From a virus, in the IMG/VR virus record IMGVR_UViG_3300017971_000781, positions 1 through 22,994 of that record: 22,994 bases of DNA. One strand, 5' to 3'. The notes under the pieces are model-generated. The model worked only from the letters and a program-made list of their open reading frames with translations. It had not been told where the DNA came from and ran no database searches. Shown in pieces: positions 7,576 to 14,638 of the stretch. The position numbers and the translations under genes are program-made. Within the stretch, counting starts at the first letter, position 1. Every line of letters starts with the position of its first letter.

Positions 7576-8700
7576 ATGGCACTGAGAAAACCACTTGTTC
7601 TCAATGGCGGCCTGATCCAACAGTTGTCCGGCCAGGATGCTCTGAATCTTTGCGACTTTCCTTCCTGGTCTGAGGACAGCAACAATTGGATTCAGACCAG
7701 GAAGGCGTTTTGCAGTTGGTGGGGGCGTGCCTACGCACAGTCGGTTCAAGCGGCAACGGAGTTTGGCAGCCTTTCCGGGTCGTCCAAGTGGTATGGCGGT
7801 GTCTTGGCTCCGAACGGGATGATCTACGGGATTCCGTTGGACAGTACAACGCTGTTGAAGATCGACCCGACCACGGACACCGCGACGACGTTTGGCAGCG
7901 TACCGGGAGGCAGCGCGTGGATCGGCGGCGTGTTGGCTCCCAGCGGGATGATCTACGGGATTCCGTACAGCGGTACGGCCGTGCTAAAGATCGACCCGAC
8001 CACGGATACGGCGACGACGTTTGGCAGCCTTTCCGGGTCGTCCATGTGGTGTGGCGGCGTCTTGGCTCCGAACGGAATGATCTACGGGATTCCGTACAGC
8101 AGTACGGCCGTGTTGAAGATCGACCCGACCACAGATACAGTGACGACGTTTGGCAGCCTTTCCGGGTCGTTCAAGTGGTGCGGCGGCGTCCTGGCTCCGA
8201 ACGGAATGATCTATGGGATTCCGCGCGACAGTACGGCCGTGCTGAAGATCGACCCGACCACGGATACGGCGACGACGTTTGGCAGCGTAGCGGGAGGCGG
8301 CGCATGGGCCGGTGGCGTCTTGGCTCCGAACGGAATGATCTATGGGATTCCGTTCAGCGGGACGACTGTGTTGAGGATCGACCCGACCACGGATACCGTG
8401 ACGACGTTTGGCAGCCTTTCCGGGTCGTCCAAGTGGTGTGGCGGCGTCTTGGCTCCGAATGGAATGATCTATGGAATTCCGCGCGACAGTGCGGCCGTGC
8501 TGAAGATCACCCCGGCCGCGGATGCGGCGACGACGTTTGGCAGCGTAGCGGGAGGCGGCGCATGGGCCGGTGGCGTCTTGGCTCCGAACGGAGTGATCTA
8601 TGGGATTCCGTTCAACAGTACGACCGTGTTGAGGATCGGAGGCATTTACGACGACGTACAACTCGACTTCTGTCTGTCACGCTTTTTCAATAAGTTCTAG
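7576..8700 (+). CDS. Seven-repeat, probably beta-propeller, fibre protein
   Basis: The protein has 374 residues. Residues 1-59 form a head with MALRKPLVLNGGLIQQLSGQ, a start seen at the N-terminus of other phage fibre proteins as I recall. Residues 60-360 are seven tandem 43-residue units with no gaps, with consensus TTFGS, GGVLAPNGMIYGIP, VL(K/R)IDPTTDT. Seven units of about 43 residues with W/G-rich beta strands fit a closed seven-bladed propeller with each blade ending in VLKIDP. The last 14 residues break the pattern. It starts 10 bases after the collagen-like fibre and is likely part of the same adhesive structure. Binding to a sugar or protein receptor is inference; no enzyme motif is seen. 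Confidence 0.8.
   Translation: MALRKPLVLNGGLIQQLSGQDALNLCDFPSWSEDSNNWIQTRKAFCSWWGRAYAQSVQAATEFGSLSGSSKWYGGVLAPNGMIYGIPLDSTTLLKIDPTTDTATTFGSVPGGSAWIGGVLAPSGMIYGIPYSGTAVLKIDPTTDTATTFGSLSGSSMWCGGVLAPNGMIYGIPYSSTAVLKIDPTTDTVTTFGSLSGSFKWCGGVLAPNGMIYGIPRDSTAVLKIDPTTDTATTFGSVAGGGAWAGGVLAPNGMIYGIPFSGTTVLRIDPTTDTVTTFGSLSGSSKWCGGVLAPNGMIYGIPRDSAAVLKITPAADAATTFGSVAGGGAWAGGVLAPNGVIYGIPFNSTTVLRIGGIYDDVQLDFCLSRFFNKF
7660..7705 (+). repeat. Perfect 14-bp inverted repeat inside the propeller gene
   Basis: The arms ccttcctggtctga (7660-7673) and tcagaccaggaagg (7692-7705) are exact reverse complements with an 18-base spacer. It lies within codons for residues 29-44, in the head just before the propeller repeats. 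No T run follows, so it is not a standard terminator. Confidence 0.6.
7753..8655 (+). repeat. Seven tandem 129-bp repeats (propeller blades)
   Basis: The word tttggcagc recurs at 7762, 7891, 8020, 8149, 8278, 8407 and 8536, an exact spacing of 129 bases. Units come in two kinds: SLSGSxKW (units 1, 3, 4 and 6) and SVxGGxAW (units 2, 5 and 7). Units 4-5 and 6-7 resemble each other pairwise, and units 5 and 7 are almost identical over their first 80 bases. The last unit decays in its final 7 residues. Confidence 0.95.
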
Positions 8701-8708
8701 GTGATGCT

Positions 8709-8927
8709 GTGCGGCTCTACACACTGACAACGGCGGAAGCAGCAGCCATCAACGCGCTCAATGCTCAACGCACCAACGTGCTGCTGATCGTCTGTGATCT
8801 CGGCGAGTACATGGGTGTTGATCCTGACGCGCTACGAAGCCCCGACTACGCTCCGTACCTGGAAGCCATTGGCGGCACGTACCAGGAAGGGCGGATCGTG
8901 GAACTTGGTGCCGGCCCACAGTTCTGA
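8709..8927 (+). CDS. Small protein of unknown function
   Basis: The protein has 72 residues with a GTG start at 8709, 8 bases after the propeller gene stop. The N-terminal half is probably one helix (TTAEAAAINALNAQ) followed by a strand (NVLLIVCDLG). The C-terminal half has DPDALRSPDYAPYLEAIG, a possible second helix, and a short beta end. There is no membrane segment or metal motif. I do not recognise it. Its place between fibre genes and the glycosyltransferase suggests a small accessory or assembly protein, which is only positional inference. Confidence 0.55.
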   Translation: MRLYTLTTAEAAAINALNAQRTNVLLIVCDLGEYMGVDPDALRSPDYAPYLEAIGGTYQEGRIVELGAGPQF

Positions 8928-8984
8928 AACGTAGACAGTCGGCGTTCGGTGGCCCTGGCTCTTCTCAACCTGCGGGATTCAGTG

Positions 8985-10136
8985 ATGCGTTTTCACGTTG
9001 TCGCCTTGCCGCATACGCGGACGGCCATGAGTCATTCGGCGTGTGCCTTCACGATGAAGATTCTGCACTTCTGCCAGATGATGTCGGGGCTGGGCCACGA
9101 GGTTTTTCACTACGGCGTCGAAGGGAGCGAAGTGCGGGACTGCACGGCGGAAGACATCCCCGTCATGTCCAAGGCCGAACAGGAAGGATTCTTCGGCAAG
9201 TACGATCCGAACGCCCTCTACGAAGTCGATTGGAGCGGACGAGCACCGTACTGGGGTCTGCTGAACAGTCGGGCGGCTGCCGAGATCAACAGGCGGAAGC
9301 AACTTGGCGACTTCGTGTGCGTCATCATGGGTACGTTGAACCTGCCTCTTGCCACTGCGGTCGGCAACGACGTGATGGTGGTCGAGTACGGCATTGGCTA
9401 TAACGGCACGTTCGCCAAGTACCGGGTGTTCGAGTCGTATGCCCACATGCACAAAATCTGGGGAGCCCAGGGCGGCTACGACCCGGACGGCCGGTTCTAC
9501 GACGTGGTAATCCCAAACTACCTGAACCCGGACGACTATCCGCTGCAAACAACCAAAGGGAACTACTACCTGTACTTGGGCCGGTTGATTAAGCGGAAGG
9601 GCATCCACATTGCGGTCGAGACGTGCAAGCAACTGGGAGCCAAGTTGAAGATCGCCGGGCAGGGGTGCAAGCACGTCGAAGGCAACCGTATCCTCTGCAC
9701 GGACGGCGAGGTGTACGAGGGCGACAACCTGGAATACGTCGGCTTTGCGACCGGCGCGAAGCGGGCGCAGTTGTACCAGGACGCCATCGCCACTTTCGTC
9801 CCGACGATGTACGTCGAACCGTTCGGGGCCGTGGCAATCGAATCCCAGATGGCAGGCACGCCCGCCATCACCACGGACTGGGGAGCCTTCCCGGAGACGG
9901 TGGAGCACGGCCGCACGGGATACCGCTGCCGCACGCTGGATCACTTCCTGTTTGCGGCAAAGAACGCACCGAATCTGGACCCCGAGTATATCCACCGGCG
10001 GGCCGTGGCGAACTGGTCAATGGACCGCGTGCGCCACCGCTACCAGGAATACTTCCAGATGTTGACCGACCTGTGGGGCAAGGGTTGGTACGCTGAACGT
10101 GAACGAACACAACTCGATTGGTTGACGCAGACGTAG
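8985..10136 (+). CDS. Glycosyltransferase, GT-B fold, family 4-like
   Basis: The protein has 383 residues. ATG 8985 is chosen over an in-frame GTG at 8949 because the protein then starts MRFHVVALPHT, a beta strand and loop that begins the N-terminal Rossmann domain. The C-terminal domain has YLGRLIKRKGIHIAVE (phosphate-contacting Arg/Lys loop), IAGQGCKHVEG, and the diagnostic EX7E motif EPFGAVAIE (Glu278 to Glu286) followed by AGTPAITTDWGAFPETV. These define retaining nucleotide-sugar transferases such as GT4. There is no signal peptide or membrane helix, so it should act in the cytoplasm. Within a structural operon it may glycosylate a virion protein, perhaps a neighbouring fibre, or host surface sugars; the target is not shown. 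Confidence 0.9.
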   Translation: MRFHVVALPHTRTAMSHSACAFTMKILHFCQMMSGLGHEVFHYGVEGSEVRDCTAEDIPVMSKAEQEGFFGKYDPNALYEVDWSGRAPYWGLLNSRAAAEINRRKQLGDFVCVIMGTLNLPLATAVGNDVMVVEYGIGYNGTFAKYRVFESYAHMHKIWGAQGGYDPDGRFYDVVIPNYLNPDDYPLQTTKGNYYLYLGRLIKRKGIHIAVETCKQLGAKLKIAGQGCKHVEGNRILCTDGEVYEGDNLEYVGFATGAKRAQLYQDAIATFVPTMYVEPFGAVAIESQMAGTPAITTDWGAFPETVEHGRTGYRCRTLDHFLFAAKNAPNLDPEYIHRRAVANWSMDRVRHRYQEYFQMLTDLWGKGWYAERERTQLDWLTQT

Positions 10137-10137
10137 T

Positions 10138-10659
10138 ATGGCAATCAACACGGACATCTACGGGACGCTCGGCGAGGCGGACACCTACTTCGAGAACCGT
10201 CTCCACGAGACGGCCTGGACTGGTGCCACGCCTGCCAGCCGTGGCAAGGCGCTGATTGCCGCGCGCGCCATCATCGACGCCCTGAACTACAAGGGCTCCA
10301 AGCACGCCGTTTACACGCTCTTGCAGGCGAACCCATCCGCCACCCAAGATCAGATCAGGGCTGCCGAGGTCAACCAGCCGTTGGAGTTTCCGCGTGGGGC
10401 CGATACGGAAGTGCCGGAGGCCATCCGCATCGCCGAGTACGAGATTGCCCACGCGCTGCTGGACGGCAAAGACCCCGAGTTGGAATTGGAGAATCTGGCC
10501 GTCAATTCGATGGGGTACGGGCAAGTGAAGACCAGCTATGAGCGGACGCAGTTGCCCATCGAACACATCATCAATCTGGTGCCGAGTTCTGTCGCGTGGC
10601 GCTTGCTCAAGCCCTTTCTGCGCGACTCGGACGCCTTGAAGTTGTCACGACTGAGCTAG
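10138..10659 (+). CDS. Head-tail connector, DnaT-like phage family
   Basis: The protein has 173 residues and starts 1 base after the glycosyltransferase stop. It shows the layout of the phage DnaT-like/head-completion adaptor family: YGTLGEADTYFENRL near residues 8-22, AWTGA, ALIAARAIIDALNYKG, then a LEFPRG block with VPEAIRIAEYEIAHALLDG. Such helical proteins bind beneath the portal and help form the neck. The C-terminal segment (residues 115-160) ends in LVPSSVAWRLLKPFL, a typical closing helix. Its family name mentions ssDNA binding, but in phage structural clusters a connector role is more likely. Confidence 0.8.
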   Translation: MAINTDIYGTLGEADTYFENRLHETAWTGATPASRGKALIAARAIIDALNYKGSKHAVYTLLQANPSATQDQIRAAEVNQPLEFPRGADTEVPEAIRIAEYEIAHALLDGKDPELELENLAVNSMGYGQVKTSYERTQLPIEHIINLVPSSVAWRLLKPFLRDSDALKLSRLS

Positions 10660-10767
10660 GCGAGTGTCCTAGCTTCCTTTCCACCGGGCCTTGTTCCGGG
10701 TCAGACCCGCTGAAACCCGATAGGCGGACGCTCTGGTATTGTCCCATCGGGGTCGAGGTACGTGCGA

Positions 10768-11709
10768 ATGTCCATCTCTCTGTATCTGTCTCGTCCGTGG
10801 TCGTCTTGTTTCGAGGGTGAAGATGATAGCACTGGTCCAGGAGCCGGTGCCGGAGCGGGTAACGGTGCGGGGGCCGGAGCCGGCGCGGGGGCTGGGGCTG
10901 GCGCGAATGCCGGAGCCAGCGCGGGCGCCGGGGCTGGCATGGTCGCCGGAACTGGCACGGGCGCCGGGGCTGGCACAGGCGCCGGCGACGGCAAGGTGTT
11001 GTTCACCCAGGAAGACCTGAACCGAATCCTGGCGGAAGACCGCCGGAAGCACCAAGCCCAACTCAAGGAGCAGGCGGAGAAGCTGGAAAGCGTGCTCAAG
11101 AGTAGCCAATTGACGGAGCAGGACCGGAAGGTGCTGCAAGAGAACCTGGCGGCCCTCCAAGGCCAGTTGCGTTCCACGGAGGCGGCGGCGGCCAAGGAGA
11201 AGCAGGAGTTGGAGCAGGCGTACCACGTCAAGTTGAAGGAGAGTGAGAAGAAGGCGCAGACCTGGGAGTCACTCTACCGTGACTCCACAGTCCAGCGCGC
11301 GCTGCAAGACGCCGCCGTCAAGAACGACGCTTTCAGCCCAAGCCAAATCGTCACGCTGCTGAAGCCCATGACGAAGCTGGTGGAGGGCGTCGATCCTGTG
11401 ACGAAGCGGCCCACGAGCAGCTACGAAGTCAAGGTCGAGATGCTTGATGTCAACCCGAAGACGGGCGATCAGGAAGTGATGGTCCGCAGCCCCGAGGATG
11501 CGGTGAAGCGGATGAAGGAGTTGCCCGAGCAATACGGCAATCTCTTCAAGTCCGGCGTCGTCTCGGGGATCGGTTCGAGTTCGGCCACCGGCGGCCTCAT
11601 GCCGGGTCAAGGCGGGCGGATTGACGTGCGGAAGCTGACTCCGCAGCAATACCGCGAAATCCGGGCCAAGAACCCTGAATTGCTCGGACTCGCACCCAAG
11701 CGCCGCTAG
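10768..11709 (+). CDS. Capsid scaffolding protein with Gly-Ala tract
   Basis: The protein has 313 residues. ATG 10768 is preferred to GTG 10762 because GAGGT lies 8 bases before the ATG. Scaffolds template capsid assembly and leave or are degraded before packaging. Residues 1-22 are a short hydrophobic/acidic head. Residues 23-75 are almost pure Gly-Ala with a few Asn, Ser and Thr. Residues 80-175 begin VLFTQEDLNRILAEDRRKHQ and form a long charged coiled coil. Residues 180-240 hold a beta/helix region, and the last 60 include a Gly-Ser linker and LTPQQYREIRAKNPELLGL, a helix able to bind the coat protein. Its place just before the capsid gene supports the call. No protease motif is seen. Confidence 0.85.
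   Translation: MSISLYLSRPWSSCFEGEDDSTGPGAGAGAGNGAGAGAGAGAGAGANAGASAGAGAGMVAGTGTGAGAGTGAGDGKVLFTQEDLNRILAEDRRKHQAQLKEQAEKLESVLKSSQLTEQDRKVLQENLAALQGQLRSTEAAAAKEKQELEQAYHVKLKESEKKAQTWESLYRDSTVQRALQDAAVKNDAFSPSQIVTLLKPMTKLVEGVDPVTKRPTSSYEVKVEMLDVNPKTGDQEVMVRSPEDAVKRMKELPEQYGNLFKSGVVSGIGSSSATGGLMPGQGGRIDVRKLTPQQYREIRAKNPELLGLAPKRR
10834..10992 (+). repeat. Gly-Ala codon repeat in the scaffold gene
   Basis: The stretch encodes residues 23-75 as (Gly-Ala)n with scattered changes, using mixed GGN and GCN codons, so the DNA is a degenerate GC-rich 6-bp-based repeat. The mixed codons imply selection on the peptide and not only recent slippage. It also creates long open frames on the other strand (Pro-Ala repeats) that are not genes. 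Confidence 0.85.
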
Positions 11710-11789
11710 TCCTCTCAGGGGAACGGTGAAAGGGCAGGTGCGCCGGTCGCACCGAAGTCAAGTCGAAACCACATCTTGGAGTGAACAAC

Positions 11790-13208
11790 ATGAACCGTTT
11801 GTACCTCAGCAAGCCGGTCGTGGCCTGCTACGAGAACAACCTGGACGCCTTTATCCCGGAGTTGTGGGCGCAAGAGGGCCTGGCCATCCTCGAAGAGAAC
11901 ATGGTGATGGCCAACCTCGTCCACCGCGACTTCGAGAACGAGATCGCCAAGTTCGGCGACGTGGTGAACACCCGGAAGCCCGGGGAGTTCAAGATTCGCC
12001 GGAAGACGGACGGGACCACCCTGGCCCAGCAGGACGCCACGGCGACCAACGTGCAGGTGCCGCTGGACCAGTGGTTCTACTCGTCGTTCGTGATCCGGGA
12101 CGGCGAAGGGAGCAAGTCGTTCCAGGAGTTGAGCGACATCTACCTCCGGCCGGCGATGCTGACCATCGCTCGCGGCGTGGATCGCGCCCTGTTGGGCCGT
12201 GTCCATGCGTTCCTGGGTGCCCCGGTGGCCCGCGTGGGCAGGCTGGGCGGTTTGAACGCCAGCACGGCGAAGGACTACGTGCTGGAGGCCCGTGAGCGCC
12301 TGAACGTCAACAAGGCCCCCGTGGACGGCCGCCGGTTGGTCATGGCTCCGTCGAGCGAGACGGCCATGCTGAAGACCGACATCTTCTTGAAGGCCAATGA
12401 GCGGGGTGACGGCGGGACGGCGTTGGAGAATGCCACCCTCGGCCGCATCCTCGGCTTCGACACCTACATGTGCCAGAACGTCAACGGCCCGCTCTCCGGA
12501 GCGGACACCGACGCCACCCTGGTTATCACCGACGCCCTGGCGGTCGGCGGGAGCGGGTCGCAAGCGTGCTCCGGCATCACCGGCGCGGTGGTGACCGGCG
12601 AGTTCCTGACCGTGGCCGGCAACATGCAGCCGACGTACATCACGGCCCACACCGAGACGACTGGCGACACCACGGCCGTCACGCTGAACGAGGCCAACAA
12701 GTACGCCACCGAGGCCGCCGCCGCCACCGTCCGCTACAAGGCGTGCGATGCCGCTGCCGACTACGCGGCCGGCTACAGCAAGGGCATCGTCGTGGACGGC
12801 TACGCCACCGGCAAGGCCCCGCAGGTCGGCCAGTTGCTTGCCTTTGGGACGGGTGCCAACCGCCGAACCTACACGGTGATCGAGTCGGAAGACGCCGGCT
12901 CGACCTGCACCGTGTATCTGGACCGGCCGTTGGAGGTCGCGGTCGCCAACAACGACAAGGTGTTCCCCGGCCCCTACGGCGCGCTGAACCTGGCGTTCCA
13001 CCGGGACGCCCTGGCGCTGGTCACCCGGCCGCTGGCCCTGCCGGACACCCGGATGGGCGTCATGGCCGCCGTGGTCCCCCACAACGGGATCGGGATGCGC
13101 GTCTTGATGCAGTACGACATCAACGCGGGCGGGACCGTCGTGAACTGCGACATCCTGGCTGGCGTGGCCGTGCTGGACAGCGGCCTGTGTGTCCCTGTGC
13201 TCGGCTAA
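11790..13208 (+). CDS. Major capsid protein, P22 coat-like
   Basis: The protein has 472 residues. ATG 11790 has GGAG 8 bases upstream, whereas an in-frame GTG (11781) would overlap that site. The N-terminus (YLSKPVVACYENNLDAFIPE) and the blocks FENEIAKFGDVVNTRKPGEF, QWFYSSFVIRDGE and GVDRALLG look like the P22-type coat proteins of the HK97 fold. Residues 230-380 are a Gly/Ala/Thr-rich beta region that probably forms an inserted surface domain. The end (GVAVLDSGLCVPVLG) closes the A-domain. The gene directly follows the scaffold and is followed by a strong hairpin, as expected for a highly expressed gene. A small hairpin (11737-11753) lies in the 80-base leader. Confidence 0.87.
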   Translation: MNRLYLSKPVVACYENNLDAFIPELWAQEGLAILEENMVMANLVHRDFENEIAKFGDVVNTRKPGEFKIRRKTDGTTLAQQDATATNVQVPLDQWFYSSFVIRDGEGSKSFQELSDIYLRPAMLTIARGVDRALLGRVHAFLGAPVARVGRLGGLNASTAKDYVLEARERLNVNKAPVDGRRLVMAPSSETAMLKTDIFLKANERGDGGTALENATLGRILGFDTYMCQNVNGPLSGADTDATLVITDALAVGGSGSQACSGITGAVVTGEFLTVAGNMQPTYITAHTETTGDTTAVTLNEANKYATEAAAATVRYKACDAAADYAAGYSKGIVVDGYATGKAPQVGQLLAFGTGANRRTYTVIESEDAGSTCTVYLDRPLEVAVANNDKVFPGPYGALNLAFHRDALALVTRPLALPDTRMGVMAAVVPHNGIGMRVLMQYDINAGGTVVNCDILAGVAVLDSGLCVPVLG

Positions 13209-13233
13209 CCCTTCCGGTCTGCGAGCGAGTTGC

Positions 13234-13269
13234 GGTCGCCTGTCCGGGCGCAATCCCGGACAGGCGGCC
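13234..13269 (+). terminator. Terminator-like hairpin after the capsid gene
   Basis: A 15-bp stem with one G-U pair (13234-13248 with 13255-13269) closes a 6-base loop, followed by tctgttc. The core gcctgtccggg and cccggacaggc is perfect. It lies 26 bases after the capsid stop and probably partially terminates transcription, keeping capsid transcripts above those for the tail genes. Confidence 0.6.
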
Positions 13270-13315
13270 TCTGTTCAACCATCAACTGGGCCACCAGGCG
13301 GGCGGAGTTTGCCTC

Positions 13316-13594
13316 ATGGACAACAGCACTTTCATCGACGTGATCGCCCTGCTCAAGCAGTACGGCCCGCTGGTCCTGGTCGTGGCCTTTCTTCTCTGGC
13401 AAGGTTGGGTCCGCGAGGGCCGCATGAGCAAGCGCATCGGCAAACTGGAAGACGAGCAACGCAGTGTGCTCCTGCCTCTGGTCGAGCGCTGTGCGGACGT
13501 GATCGCCCAGAACACCTTGATGATGGAGCGGCTGGAAAAGGCTCTCGATACGGGATTGGAGTGTCCGCTTCGGAACAAGTGCCCCCGGCAGTAG
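13316..13594 (+). CDS. Small membrane protein with coiled tail, holin-like candidate
   Basis: The protein has 92 residues. ATG 13316 is chosen by the break after the capsid hairpin and by GGAG some 10 bases upstream; the longer open frame behind it is a shadow of the capsid gene. Residues 16-32 (YGPLVLVVAFLLWQGWV) form one membrane helix, then a charged amphipathic helix (residues 37-75) and a short CPLRNKC end (Cys83, Cys89). One-helix phage proteins of this size include holins and small accessory proteins. Here it sits between capsid and neck genes, which is unusual for a holin, so the function stays open. Confidence 0.65.
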   Translation: MDNSTFIDVIALLKQYGPLVLVVAFLLWQGWVREGRMSKRIGKLEDEQRSVLLPLVERCADVIAQNTLMMERLEKALDTGLECPLRNKCPRQ

Positions 13595-13607
13595 TTGACG
13601 TGCCGCC

Positions 13608-14120
13608 ATGACGTACCCTGCCAGCTACGGCTTGAATCAGCAGATTCGTCGCGTGCTGTACGCGCTGAAGCGGCAGTTCGGCGGGACGATCACCGTCTAC
13701 CAGAACGGGACGGTGACGACGGACACGAAGACCGGCGAAGTGACCCGGACGAAGACGGCGACCCGGATTCACCGGGCCGTCGTCTTACCTGTGACCGTCA
13801 GCCGCGAGGTGAAGCAAAGCATTTCGCTCATTTCGGCCAATAAGCAGATGGTCACGGGCGGCGGCTTCGAGGCGGGCAAGCGGCTGTTCATCATCGACCG
13901 CCGCGACTGCCCTCGCCTCGCGCTGCAAGAGAGCGATTGGATCGGCTACAACGGCCGCCGGTACGCGATCGAGAACTACGAGGAATACGAGTTCGACGCT
14001 GCGTATATCGTCACCGGCAAGGAACTGAAGGGCGAGGCCCTGGGAGTGGAAGGGTCGATCCTGGAGAGGTCCGCCGATGACGCGGTGGCCCTGGCTTCGC
14101 AAGCCACGGGGGAGAAGTAG
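13608..14120 (+). CDS. Head-tail adaptor or head-closure type protein
   Basis: The protein has 170 residues. It starts 13 bases after the previous stop without a clear ribosome site and ends 2 bases before the next start. The N-terminal helix (GLNQQIRRVLYALKRQFG) is followed by a beta barrel-like region: TITVYQNGTVTTDTKTGEVTRTK, RLFIIDRRDC, DWIGYNGRRYAIENYEEYEF and AAYIVTGKEL. This matches the shape of head-closure or adaptor proteins that sit between the connector and tail. No named family is recognised with certainty. The role is mostly from its place between the capsid and tail tube genes. Confidence 0.65.
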   Translation: MTYPASYGLNQQIRRVLYALKRQFGGTITVYQNGTVTTDTKTGEVTRTKTATRIHRAVVLPVTVSREVKQSISLISANKQMVTGGGFEAGKRLFIIDRRDCPRLALQESDWIGYNGRRYAIENYEEYEFDAAYIVTGKELKGEALGVEGSILERSADDAVALASQATGEK

Positions 14121-14122
14121 CC

Positions 14123-14623
14123 ATGCCGGCCGCAAATCCGAACTGGGCACGCTGGGTGTTTGCGTCCGTAGCCACCTACCTCAAGGGAGTTGCCGACAGC
14201 CAACAGCTTGCGGCCCTGGTCGAAGGGCTGGACGAGCGGACCACGGAATTCATGCAGGCTACGGATCGCTGCGAAATCCGCATCACGGGACCGTTCACGC
14301 GCGAACTGAGTCGCAACTACTTCCGCCTGGAAGTCGTGGCGAACGTCCTGTTCCTGAGTCGCTACGAAGAGAGCAAGAACCAGTACGCCGTCGTCAAGAC
14401 GATTGGCGTCTTCCAGGAGGCGATGGACGGAGCCATCGCGGTCTACAAGTACGGCAACGAGCCAGGAGACGACGAAACCGCACTGATCGGCTGTCTGTCG
14501 CCCGCCAACGGCCGGAACGATCGCGTCCGGGTGTTGCACTTCGGACAGATTGACCCCACGACGAAGCTGAAGCAGTCGATGGTAGACGCTCGCTACGCGA
14601 TGGAGATTTCCACCAACAACTAA
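14123..14623 (+). CDS. Tail terminator or neck-type protein
   Basis: The protein has 166 residues, starting 2 bases after the previous stop. The N-terminus is helical (WARWVFASVATYLKGVAD), followed by a strand (CEIRITGPFTREL), then LEVVANVLFLSR, a region that resembles the beta sheet of tail-terminator folds, and a late VLHFGQIDPTTKLKQ segment with a closing strand. Tail terminators cap the tube and join it to the head, and they usually lie directly before the tube gene, as here. The family is not proven from the sequence alone. Confidence 0.55.
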   Translation: MPAANPNWARWVFASVATYLKGVADSQQLAALVEGLDERTTEFMQATDRCEIRITGPFTRELSRNYFRLEVVANVLFLSRYEESKNQYAVVKTIGVFQEAMDGAIAVYKYGNEPGDDETALIGCLSPANGRNDRVRVLHFGQIDPTTKLKQSMVDARYAMEISTNN

Positions 14624-14638
14624 CAGGAGAAACCGAAC

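Noticed and set aside
7753-8655. Regular repeats considered as a CRISPR array
   Set aside because: The units are contiguous and all of equal length, with no variable spacers. They are in frame within one gene and encode a protein repeat.
5870-10136. Diversity-generating retroelement acting on the fibre genes
   Set aside because: No reverse transcriptase gene, accessory gene or template repeat with adenine-specific differences is visible. The sequence repeats are protein modules.
8949-10136. GTG 8949 as the glycosyltransferase start
   Set aside because: The extra 12 residues do not fit the fold. ATG 8985 gives a beta-strand start MRFHVVALPHT typical of this domain.
10660-10767. Promoter for the scaffold and capsid genes in the 108-base gap
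   Set aside because: Small inverted repeats (cccgat and atcggg) and an A/T patch exist, but no convincing -35/-10 pair is visible by eye.
11715-13253. A 512-codon open frame on the minus strand
   Set aside because: It mirrors the capsid gene in a high-GC region. It is Arg/Gly/His-rich with no family pattern, and the + strand frame has a clear capsid match, ribosome site and operon context.
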